Source of the DNA: Bacteroidetes bacterium B1(2017) | GTDB taxonomy: Bacteria > Bacteroidota > Bacteroidia > UKL13-3 | Length of the DNA stretch: 64,000 bases | Assembly: GCA_002256395.1 (NCBI GenBank) | Contig: NKJG01000004.1 | Coordinates: forward strand, 326,270-390,269 | Direction of reading: 5' to 3' | Shown: positions 17,307 through 25,144 of the stretch, piece by piece | How the letters are laid out: every line of letters begins with the position of its first letter | Numbering within the stretch: the first letter of the stretch is position 1 | Program-made: the position numbers and the translations under genes | The notes under the pieces: model-generated | Databases searched by the model: none | What the model was told of the DNA's origin: nothing | What the model saw: only the letters and a program-made list of their open reading frames with translations

Positions 17307-20300
17307 CTATTTAATAATAAAAGTTTTAACTCCTTCACTATTCCCCAACTTTACTTTTACCATATAAAAACCAGCAGAATAATTTGATAGTGGGATTTGT
17401 ACACTTCTAAAATTGGCTCCTTTTTCAAGTTCATATTGCTGCAATAATCTACCCGTCATATCATAAATTCCATAACTTAAATCTCCTAACAAATCAGAGT
17501 TGATATCTAGATTAATTGAACTTTCTGCCGGATTAGGAAATAGAACAATCTGAGTTGAGAAATCGCCTTTTTCAGAAACTCCTGCTGGTGCTCCTATGGT
17601 AATGGCTTTAGTTTGTCCAATTCCTTTGCAACCTGGCGAATTTGTTTCGCTTACTTTTACTGTTCCTGTTCCTTTTGCACCCCACAAAACCGTAATACTT
17701 GGCGAACCAATTCCTGTTTGAATAGAGCCCCCAGTTACAATCCAATCATAGGTTGAACCAGATGAACCCGATACGGTATAAGTAGAGGTTTCACCACTTT
17801 TTACATCGCTCAATCCACTTATGGCCGATGTGGTAGGAGTGCCATGCACAGAAATGTTTAACGTGCTCTTTGGAGATAAACAACCATACCTATTTACGGT
17901 TGCAAAATAGGCCCCAGATTGGGCAGTACTATTTATGAATAAAACAGGGTTTTGTTTATTTGATGCAAATCCTAATGGGCCCGACCATTCAAATATTCCA
18001 TCCGTTACATTGTTCGCATAAAACTTTAAACTATCTCCTGTGCATGCTGCTAAACTAGGATTACTGCTTAAAACAGGAGCTTCTGGATAATTATTTACCA
18101 CCACATCTGTTTTGCTTTCAGGTGATGTGCAACCACTTACTGTTGCACTTACCGAATACGAACCGCTCATTTGCTTTGTTGCAGAAACTAATATTGGGTT
18201 TTGTAAAGTAGAGGAGAAGCTAGGCCCACTCCAATTATACGTTGCTCCAGTAATTGAACTTGCTCTTAAATTTATATTATCACCAACACAAGCTGGACCA
18301 GTATTGGTGGCGGTTGGCGATTCAGGCAAAGAATTTATGAGAATATTTAGGGTGGCAGGTATTGATTTACATCCAGCCATCACAGAGCTTAAAGCATACA
18401 AACCAGAGTTTTTAGGGTCAGCATTTAATACACTTGGGTTTTGAGCCGTAGAGGTATAACCATTTGGCCCCGACCAAAAATAGGTGGTTCCTAAAACCAA
18501 GGTTGATTGTAGGTTCAGGGTAGAACCAGAACATATTGGGCTGTTGCTTGAAGGAACTGGAGTGCTTGGTAAATTTTTAACTAATACATTTAAGGAACCA
18601 TTGGCAGAGGTGCAACCACTATCCGTAACAGTTGCTCTGAAGATTCCATTATCTGAATTGAGAGCACTATTAATGAGTGCAATAGAACCTATTGCCGTAA
18701 AATTATTTGGACCAGTCCAAGTGTAACTTGCATTTGGACCAACCCCAGTTGAGTTTGCAATAAATTTTATTGAATCCCCGATGCAAACAGGTGCATTGCT
18801 CGTAACTTGTGGATTTGCTGGTACAGATCTAACAATAGCTGTAGTGCTTGAAGTGCCAGAAGTTCCGCAGCCAGGAACTGTTACATAAACGCTATAGGCT
18901 CCAGCCTTTGTTTTGGTCATTGGCCCCGAGCTTGGATTTTGAGCATTGGATGTAAATCCATTTGGTCCTGTCCAATAATAATTTGCCCCCGTAATTGGCG
19001 ATGCTGTTAAAGATAATAGTTCGCCTTCACAAACAGGGCTGTTTGAACCTACATTTGGAGCTGCAGGGAGAGAATTAATGACAACTGTAACATTCGCTGC
19101 ACTAGATGTTCCGCAGCTTCCTGTAGTTGCTGTAACTGTATAAACTCCAGCATTTGAATCTGTAACACTAGGGATAATTGGGTAAGGCAAATTTGATGTA
19201 AAACCTTTTGGGCCAGTCCATGAAAATGTTGCACCTGCTATTCCTGTAGCTGATAATTGCAAATTTTGCCCTGGGCATAGCGGGCCATTGCTACTAACTG
19301 TTGGTGCAGGTGTACTATTAGTTATGGTAACGTTGGTTGTAGCGGCACTTGAAGGGCATCCATTTACGCTGGCAATTACACTATACGTACCTCCATCTAA
19401 TAAACTTAATCCGGTTCTTGTTGGATTTTGTGTGGAGGATGTAAATCCATTAGGTCCACTCCAGGTATAAGTTGCACCAGAAATTAAGGAAGCAGTTAAA
19501 CTTAAGGTTTGACCCGAACATAAGGGGCCATTATTACCAGCTGTTGGAGCTGATGGTATGGAGTTTACAACCACATTGGTACTTCCCATGGCACTTGTAC
19601 AACCGTTTTGGGTAAGGGTTACGGTATAAGTTCCAGCAAAAGTATTTACTGAGGATGGGCGCACTGGGTTTTGTTGAGTTGAACTAAAATTATTTGGCCC
19701 GAACCAATTATAGGCTGCTGAGGAAGGTCCACTTGCAGTTAAACTTAAATTTTGTCCAACACATAGTGGCCCATTATTGGAAACGGTAGGAGTTGCTGGA
19801 ATGTCATTTACAATAACTAAGGTTGAAAATGGTCCTAATACCCCGCAACCAGGCAAACTAATAGTAACCTGATAGGTGCCTGAATCGGCTTTTGTTACTC
19901 CATTTCTTAAAGGATTTCTAATGGTAGATGTAAAGCTATTTGGCCCCGTCCAAGCATACGTGGCTCCAGTTATCGGTGTAGAGTTTAAACTCAAATTTTG
20001 TCCAACACAAAGTGGTCCATTGCTACTAGCCGAATACGAATTAATTACAGAAACATAGCAGGTACTAACACTAGATGAACATTGCCCAATTACGGTAAAT
20101 ACCGAATATAAACCTGAAGCAGCTACCCCTGCCGATGGTATTTCTGGATTACGTTGTGTGCTAGTAAACCCATTTGGTCCACTCCAAACATAAGTTGCAC
20201 CAGGCACACTATCTGCAAATAATTGCAAGGTTCCACCTGCACAAATTGGGCTATTGTTGCTTGCATTAGTGGGGTCTGGCGATTGGTAAATATCTTTTGT

Positions 20301-21290
20301 ATATGTATCCCCACAACCATTTGTCCAACCGTATAAAGTGTCTAAAAGTTTAACTCTATGTGTAACATTAAAGTTATAGGTAGTACCCCCATTTATTGCA
20401 TAATAGGTTCCGGTGGTATCGCCATAATCCCATAAACAACTAAATTGAGTAATGTTAAAAAACGCTCTTACACTATAGAATTTGCTAAATAATACTGGAC
20501 TAGATGTGTTGGTAAAGGTAATAGGGTTACCTGTTGTTATACAATTTGCTGAGGAGGTAAAGGATGCGTTTAAATTGTATGTTACAAAAGGCTGTAAAAT
20601 AAAATCGGCATTAAATGGAGTGCCACTAATATTAATATTATAGGAACGAATAAACGAGGCTCCAATGCGCACCGAGCTACACCATTCACTTCTCCCATTT
20701 GGTGGAGTTGCATTCCAAGCATTTGTTACTACAGCTACATTGGTGCCCGAACTAGTTTCTACTGTAAGTACATATCCAGTGCTAGAAGAGGTGGTAACTG
20801 CACTAGGAAAAATAGCTTTCTTTCTTAAGGTTGTTAATGTGCCTCCGCCAAAAGTTGAATCAACATTTACTGTAACCGAAGCAAGGGGTAAACCAGATGG
20901 CATAGAATCAATACCTGCTGCATACATTCTGCAGGTAAGAGGTATTACTGCACCTGTCATGGCTGTTTGCCAAGCAAAGAACTCAAAGCCTGAAACCGTA
21001 ATTGCTTGTGGCGATGGATACCATTGTGCAAAGGCATTTCCACTACTAACATTATTTAAAGTAACTGTATTTAATAAGGTCGTTTTATTAAACGTATAAT
21101 TCACCGTATCGCTACCACATGAACTTGATTTCTTAAGTCCAGAACTACCTGTAAATACAGCTGTTCTAACTGGTAGGTTATTTATTATACTAGCGCTACC
21201 GCCTTGAATGGTTTGTGCTTTACTTTGGTTCAAAAGAATAGCTATTGCAAAAGTAATGGCAAAGAAATTTCCTGTAAAAGTTAACTTCAT
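17307..21290 (-). CDS. Large secreted Ig-like repeat protein with T9SS type A sorting domain
   Basis: The 1327-aa protein starts with a signal peptide (cleavage near SKAQ). Residues 60-330 form a non-repeated head. Residues about 339-1150 hold ten tandem Ig-like repeats of roughly 80 aa with the consensus NGPLC-GQ-L-L-A, GATY-W-GPNGF-S, QNP and SG-Y-V-GC. Each repeat has a conserved Cys pair, one in the PLC motif and one in the GC motif. A PKD-like domain follows (about 1153-1234), then a T9SS type A domain (VLFPNPAESSINL to FYMVKVKLGNSEGVKTFIIK). It is probably a surface adhesin or filament. The start is supported by a TTG-N20-TAATTTTG promoter 16 bases upstream. Confidence 0.88.
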   Translation of the reverse strand: MKLTFTGNFFAITFAIAILLNQSKAQTIQGGSASIINNLPVRTAVFTGSSGLKKSSSCGSDTVNYTFNKTTLLNTVTLNNVSSGNAFAQWYPSPQAITVSGFEFFAWQTAMTGAVIPLTCRMYAAGIDSMPSGLPLASVTVNVDSTFGGGTLTTLRKKAIFPSAVTTSSSTGYVLTVETSSGTNVAVVTNAWNATPPNGRSEWCSSVRIGASFIRSYNINISGTPFNADFILQPFVTYNLNASFTSSANCITTGNPITFTNTSSPVLFSKFYSVRAFFNITQFSCLWDYGDTTGTYYAINGGTTYNFNVTHRVKLLDTLYGWTNGCGDTYTKDIYQSPDPTNASNNSPICAGGTLQLFADSVPGATYVWSGPNGFTSTQRNPEIPSAGVAASGLYSVFTVIGQCSSSVSTCYVSVINSYSASSNGPLCVGQNLSLNSTPITGATYAWTGPNSFTSTIRNPLRNGVTKADSGTYQVTISLPGCGVLGPFSTLVIVNDIPATPTVSNNGPLCVGQNLSLTASGPSSAAYNWFGPNNFSSTQQNPVRPSSVNTFAGTYTVTLTQNGCTSAMGSTNVVVNSIPSAPTAGNNGPLCSGQTLSLTASLISGATYTWSGPNGFTSSTQNPTRTGLSLLDGGTYSVIASVNGCPSSAATTNVTITNSTPAPTVSSNGPLCPGQNLQLSATGIAGATFSWTGPKGFTSNLPYPIIPSVTDSNAGVYTVTATTGSCGTSSAANVTVVINSLPAAPNVGSNSPVCEGELLSLTASPITGANYYWTGPNGFTSNAQNPSSGPMTKTKAGAYSVYVTVPGCGTSGTSSTTAIVRSVPANPQVTSNAPVCIGDSIKFIANSTGVGPNASYTWTGPNNFTAIGSIALINSALNSDNGIFRATVTDSGCTSANGSLNVLVKNLPSTPVPSSNSPICSGSTLNLQSTLVLGTTYFWSGPNGYTSTAQNPSVLNADPKNSGLYALSSVMAGCKSIPATLNILINSLPESPTATNTGPACVGDNINLRASSITGATYNWSGPSFSSTLQNPILVSATKQMSGSYSVSATVSGCTSPESKTDVVVNNYPEAPVLSSNPSLAACTGDSLKFYANNVTDGIFEWSGPLGFASNKQNPVLFINSTAQSGAYFATVNRYGCLSPKSTLNISVHGTPTTSAISGLSDVKSGETSTYTVSGSSGSTYDWIVTGGSIQTGIGSPSITVLWGAKGTGTVKVSETNSPGCKGIGQTKAITIGAPAGVSEKGDFSTQIVLFPNPAESSINLDINSDLLGDLSYGIYDMTGRLLQQYELEKGANFRSVQIPLSNYSAGFYMVKVKLGNSEGVKTFIIK
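17841..20276 (-). repeat. Ten tandem Ig-like coding repeats of about 240 bp
   Basis: Counting from the translated protein, ten units of 75-88 aa follow one another without spacers. The strongest conservation is in the PLC-GQ, W-GPNGF and QNP segments. The units are divergent at the edges, so they are old duplications rather than recent copies. They produce repetitive antisense open frames that are not genes. Confidence 0.85.
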
Positions 21291-21306
21291 AGTTTGAGGG
21301 TTTTCT

Positions 21307-21337
21307 CAAAATTAACAGACAAAATCTTGAATTTCAA
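21307..21337 (-). promoter_or_regulatory. Promoter of the Ig-repeat T9SS gene
   Basis: On the reverse strand TTG (21337-21335), 20 bases, then TAATTTTG (21314-21307), an exact TAnnTTTG match. It lies 16 bases before the ATG at 21290. Confidence 0.6.
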
Positions 21338-21413
21338 AATTTAATCTTCTCATTTCTAGAAAAATGACCCAAACGCTTAGTAGGTTCAGACCATATAGCC
21401 GAAGGTAATTTAA

Positions 21414-22451
21414 CTAGGGATGCACTTCAAATGCTTGCCTTTGTTTTTTGTCTTTTGTAAACCTAATTCCAATTAAATTTTGATTGTTGAACCTAAATAA
21501 AATTGATCCTTGAGGTTTCTCTTCTTCATCAAACTCATCAAGCTTAATGCCTTCTTTAACAGCACCTCCACGTAATTGCATGCATTGGCCAGTAGTCTTA
21601 TTAAAATAAACCCCATTGAGGTTTCCATTTTGTGGCTGACTTAAAATAAATGCGATGCTATCATCAGCTAATTTACCTGTAAATAGTTGAGGCAAATGAT
21701 TGGAATGGTATGTGGTTAATTTCCCTTTCTTAAAACCAAAAACAAGTAATCCATAATCATTTAAATACTTTTTAAGTTCTTTCTTATGGAAGGATGTTAT
21801 TGGATCTAGATTTGAATACATAAGGTTTTTGCCAAAACAAATACTTCCATCAATAAATATAGAATCGTTTTTTATGTAATAGTCTGTGTTGGGTGCATGC
21901 TCATAACAAGTTGGTATTCCTTCAAATTCTTCTCGTTTTGAGCTGTCTTGTTTGTTTATCCACTGCTTAAATACAGCAATGCGTTTTTGATCCAGTTTCT
22001 GAATAAACACCTCGTATCCTTTTGGTGAAAATAAATCTTTTAAATGAATTAACTCTCCATTTTCTGGGTTAAAATTATAATAGGAGCACCAATAGGTACA
22101 GCCTGCTCCACAAAATGATTGAGCTAAAGAAAAGGATAATAAACGAGCATTATTTTGATAGATAGAATATTGAATCATTTCCTTACCAGGAATAGGATTG
22201 ATGAGGTTAATGGCTACACGTTCAAAGGGGTTTTTCTTCTCATAACCGTGCAGTAATTCTAATTCTGTTAGTTGCAATAAATGGTTAATTTTATTACCTA
22301 ATAAGGTATCGTTTGATTTGCTAAAAACTGGAAATGAGAAATTGTTTTCCATTTCAAGACTCACTATTTCAAAGTTTTTTTTTTGGCAATTACCAACCAA
22401 AAATGAGAGGAAGAAAATACTTAAAAAGAAGGCACGTTTCAATAAATACAT
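21414..22451 (-). CDS. Hypothetical lipoprotein (possible DUF3298-like region)
   Basis: The 345-aa protein starts with a lipoprotein signal peptide (MYLLKRAFFLSIFFLSFLVGNC). The mature part contains YNFNPENGELIHLKDLFSPKGYEVFIQKL, which resembles the strand-helix pattern of DUF3298/RsiV-type periplasmic domains, and a Cys cluster FCGAGCTYWC. The match is weak and no function is claimed. The ATG at 22451 is chosen because a TAAATTTG box lies 21 bases upstream, and the alternative start at 22502 would lie upstream of that box and spoil the signal peptide. Confidence 0.65.
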   Translation of the reverse strand: MYLLKRAFFLSIFFLSFLVGNCQKKNFEIVSLEMENNFSFPVFSKSNDTLLGNKINHLLQLTELELLHGYEKKNPFERVAINLINPIPGKEMIQYSIYQNNARLLSFSLAQSFCGAGCTYWCSYYNFNPENGELIHLKDLFSPKGYEVFIQKLDQKRIAVFKQWINKQDSSKREEFEGIPTCYEHAPNTDYYIKNDSIFIDGSICFGKNLMYSNLDPITSFHKKELKKYLNDYGLLVFGFKKGKLTTYHSNHLPQLFTGKLADDSIAFILSQPQNGNLNGVYFNKTTGQCMQLRGGAVKEGIKLDEFDEEEKPQGSILFRFNNQNLIGIRFTKDKKQRQAFEVHP

Positions 22452-22472
22452 AGGGTCAACAATAAGATTGGC

Positions 22473-22480
22473 CAAATTTA
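22473..22480 (-). promoter_or_regulatory. -7 box of the 21414-22451 lipoprotein gene
   Basis: The reverse strand reads TAAATTTG, an exact TAnnTTTG match, 21 bases before the ATG at 22451. Confidence 0.45.
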
Positions 22481-22602
22481 ATCCACTGAATTTAATATCC
22501 AAGCATTCGAAAATTGGAAAGTAAAATCTACTGGATTTATGGGTTGGAAATTATTCTTGTTTTCATTTCCGATTTTATTTTTTTATATTTCACTTGCCTA
22601 TT

Positions 22603-23112
22603 ATGAAACAAAATTCAATTCTATATCGCCATGGCACCTCAGCCGATAAAGCTCAATTAATGAATCTTGCTTTAATCGCTTACCAAAGTTTATCTAAGGA
22701 TTTAACAGCAGAAAATTGGACTCTTTTAAAAAACAATTTAAGTAAGCCTAAATTAATGGATGAGTTGCTTGAAAATGGACATTGTTTTGTTTGTGAATCG
22801 AATAATGAACTAGTAGGAATGGCCTTTATTTTAAGAAGTGGTTTAAAAAGTGAGTTGTTTTTAGAGGAATGGTCGTGTATTAGAATGGTTGGAGTAAACC
22901 CAGAATATAGAGGAAATGGAATTGCAAAAAACTTAACTTCCATGTGTATTGCATTTGCTAAACAAAATAATGAACGCGTAATTGCACTACATACCGGCGA
23001 ACACATGGCCGATGCCCGCCATGTATATGAGAAATTTGGGTTTACTATCTATAAAGAAATTGAACCTCTTTTTGGGAAAAGGTACTTCATTTATACGCTA
23101 GATTTAAGTTGA
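22603..23112 (+). CDS. GNAT family N-acetyltransferase
   Basis: The 169-aa protein has the GNAT fold. The core strand ELVGMAFILRSGL is followed by the acetyl-CoA pyrophosphate loop VNPEYRGNGIAKNLTSMCIAFAK (the Q/R-x-x-G-x-A/G type) and the terminal YEKFGFTIYKEI motif. It would acetylate a small molecule or protein amine; the substrate is unknown. The ATG at 22603 is preferred to the TTG at 22594; a TATATTTC box at 22584-22591 lies 11 bases before it. Confidence 0.8.
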   Translation: MKQNSILYRHGTSADKAQLMNLALIAYQSLSKDLTAENWTLLKNNLSKPKLMDELLENGHCFVCESNNELVGMAFILRSGLKSELFLEEWSCIRMVGVNPEYRGNGIAKNLTSMCIAFAKQNNERVIALHTGEHMADARHVYEKFGFTIYKEIEPLFGKRYFIYTLDLS

Positions 23113-23138
23113 AATTTGACCCGTAATGAGTACATTTG
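23109..23138 (+). promoter_or_regulatory. Complete promoter abutting the 23143 lipoprotein gene
   Basis: TTG (23109-23111), 19 bases, then TACATTTG (23131-23138). The start codon follows after only 4 bases, so the predicted transcript begins at or very near the ATG. The -33 TTG overlaps the last codons of the acetyltransferase gene. Confidence 0.65.
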
Positions 23139-23142
23139 TTTC

Positions 23143-23532
23143 ATGAAGTTCAATTTTGGTATATCCATATTTTTTCTGAGTATTTTAATAGGTGCTTGTT
23201 CACCAAAAGCCGATACTTGTATATCTAATGAAACAGCCATAGTAGATAGTATTTATGTACCCTCAACGGCAACTATTAACCAAACTATTTCTATCCCTGT
23301 TTACTATGAAGTTCATAATGGATGTGGTGTTTTTCAAGAATTGCAAGTCAGCAATTTGGGTAACACCTACACCTTTCAACCTAAAGTAAAATATGAGGGT
23401 TGCCAATGTACAATGGTGTTTTTTATTAACAAAACAGATTATTCGTTTAAACCAATTGCCTCTGGTACCTATTATTTTAGATATTTCAATAAAAACTCAT
23501 TTTATTCTATTGATACTTTGCAGGTAAATTAG
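23143..23532 (+). CDS. Small hypothetical lipoprotein
   Basis: The 129-aa protein begins with a lipoprotein signal (MKFNFGISIFFLSILIGACS). The mature part is a short beta-rich domain with several cysteines (CISNE, NGCGVF, EGCQC) and an ending GTYYFRYFNKNSFYSIDTLQV that looks like an Ig-like strand pattern. No family is recognised. The start at 23143 is fixed by the promoter ending at 23138; an upstream TTG start at 23116 would lie inside the promoter. Confidence 0.65.
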   Translation: MKFNFGISIFFLSILIGACSPKADTCISNETAIVDSIYVPSTATINQTISIPVYYEVHNGCGVFQELQVSNLGNTYTFQPKVKYEGCQCTMVFFINKTDYSFKPIASGTYYFRYFNKNSFYSIDTLQVN

Positions 23533-23636
23533 GTTTGAGTAAAGCATGACCTAAATTATTTTTATACACTAACAATTTTTGTAAACTTGCTACTTAAGCT
23601 TTCAATTAATTAATTTTCATTTATACTATTTAAACT

Positions 23637-25097
23637 ATGTCTAATTCACTTTCAAGCCTTGAACCAAAAGCGCTTTGGCAGCATTTTGCAAATCTAAATG
23701 CAGTGCCTCGTCCTTCTAAAAAAGAAGAGCAAGTAATTCAATTTATGTTAGATTTTGGTGCTTCATTAGGATTGCCAACTAGTAAAGATGAAGTAGGTAA
23801 TGTAATAATTAAAAAACCTGCCTCCCTGGGAATGGAGGGCCGCCAAACGATTGTGTTGCAAAGTCATTTAGATATGGTGCATCAAAAAAATGCGGATACA
23901 AATTTTGATTTTGCCACACAAGGAATTGATATGTTTATTGAGGGTGATTGGGTGAAGGCTAGAGGAACAACGCTTGGTGCTGATAATGGAATTGGTGTTG
24001 CCAGTATTATGACCTTGCTCGCATCTACTGATATTGCTCATCCTGCCATTGAAGCTCTGTTTACAATCGATGAAGAAACTGGAATGACAGGTGCCTTGGG
24101 ATTAAAAGGCGGCTTGTTGGAGGGTAAAATTTTACTTAACCTCGATACCGAAGATGATCATGAATTAACCATTGGTTGTGCCGGAGGTATTGATGTTACA
24201 GGAACTAGGCATTATATTAAAAAACCAGTTGCTGAAGAAAGCACCGGGTTAGAAATTTCTGTAAAGGGATTAACTGGTGGCCACTCAGGTATGGATATTC
24301 ACCTTGGAAGAGGGAATGCTAATAAATTAATGAATCGCTTGTTAATTGAGGTTCATAAACACACTCATTTCGAAATAAGTACTATTGATGGAGGTGGTTT
24401 GCGCAATGCCATTCCTCGCGAATCGCATGTTACCTTAGCTGTTCATACCGTTGATAAGGATGCATTAGTTCAACAAATAAAACAAATTGAATCTGTTTTT
24501 AAATCGGAATATCGAATTACAGATCCTAATTTAGAAGTAAGTATAAAAGAAATTGAATGCCCTGTTACCGTTTTAGAAAAGCTGTTTCAAATTCATTTAT
24601 TACAAGTAATTCATGTATTACCAAATGGTATCTTTAGAATGACCCCAGGTATTGAAGGCTTGGTTCAGAGCTCAAATAATGTTGCTAGAATTTTAGTGAA
24701 GGACGGCGAGTTAAGTATTCAATGCCTTACCAGAAGTAGCGTGGATTCTGAGAAAATGGACCTTGCCGATATGATTGAATCTGCCTTTCATTTATTAGGA
24801 GCACAAGTTGAAATGAAGGGCTCATACCCAGGTTGGATGCCTCAACCAGATGCTGCCATTGTTAAATTAATGAGCGATTTGTATGAAGAGGTGTTTGGTT
24901 CAAAAGCAATGGTAAATGCCTGCCATGCCGGTTTAGAGTGTGGTATCCTAGGAACCAATTACCCTGGTATGCAAATGATTTCGTTTGGTCCAAATATTAG
25001 AGGAGCGCATTCTCCAGACGAACGCGTTCAAATAAGCTCGGTTCAGAAATACTGGAGTTTTTTATTAAAAACACTAGAAAGAATTCCTAGCAAATAG
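23637..25097 (+). CDS. pepD: Aminoacyl-histidine dipeptidase (M20 family)
   Basis: The 486-aa cytoplasmic metallopeptidase hydrolyses Xaa-His and other dipeptides. Metal ligands of the M20 clan are visible: H77 and D79 in SHLDMV, D116 in LGADNGIG and E146-E147 in DEETGM. GGHSGMDIHLGRGNANK matches the lid or dimerisation domain of PepD, and CHAGLECG and FGPNIRGAHSPDERV near the end carry further ligands. The length is typical. A TAAACTTG box lies about 45 bases before the ATG. The next gene is priA, separated by a hairpin. Confidence 0.93.
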   Translation: MSNSLSSLEPKALWQHFANLNAVPRPSKKEEQVIQFMLDFGASLGLPTSKDEVGNVIIKKPASLGMEGRQTIVLQSHLDMVHQKNADTNFDFATQGIDMFIEGDWVKARGTTLGADNGIGVASIMTLLASTDIAHPAIEALFTIDEETGMTGALGLKGGLLEGKILLNLDTEDDHELTIGCAGGIDVTGTRHYIKKPVAEESTGLEISVKGLTGGHSGMDIHLGRGNANKLMNRLLIEVHKHTHFEISTIDGGGLRNAIPRESHVTLAVHTVDKDALVQQIKQIESVFKSEYRITDPNLEVSIKEIECPVTVLEKLFQIHLLQVIHVLPNGIFRMTPGIEGLVQSSNNVARILVKDGELSIQCLTRSSVDSEKMDLADMIESAFHLLGAQVEMKGSYPGWMPQPDAAIVKLMSDLYEEVFGSKAMVNACHAGLECGILGTNYPGMQMISFGPNIRGAHSPDERVQISSVQKYWSFLLKTLERIPSK

Positions 25098-25107
25098 TTA
25101 TTTTGGG

Positions 25108-25137
25108 AGGGCATTTTAAAGAAATTTAAAATGCCCT
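25108..25137 (+). other. Perfect 13-bp stem with GAAA tetraloop just before priA
   Basis: AGGGCATTTTAAA (25108-25120) and TTTAAAATGCCCT (25125-25137) are perfect inverted repeats around the loop GAAA. There is no T-tract after it, so it does not look like a normal intrinsic terminator of pepD. It ends 7 bases before the priA ATG and starts 3 bases after a TTATTTTG box (25098-25105), so it may be the 5' end of the priA transcript. Confidence 0.6.
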
Positions 25138-25144
25138 TCATTGC

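Noticed and set aside
18112..21099. Several long open frames on the forward strand across the Ig-repeat gene
   Set aside because: They are antisense shadows of the repeats: they show mirrored repetitive strings and no promoter, and the reverse frame has a full signal peptide, repeats and T9SS domain.
23515..23565. Possible terminator after the 23143 lipoprotein gene
   Set aside because: Only six bases (TTAGGT/ACCTAA) pair perfectly with a 14-base loop, so the stem is too weak to call.
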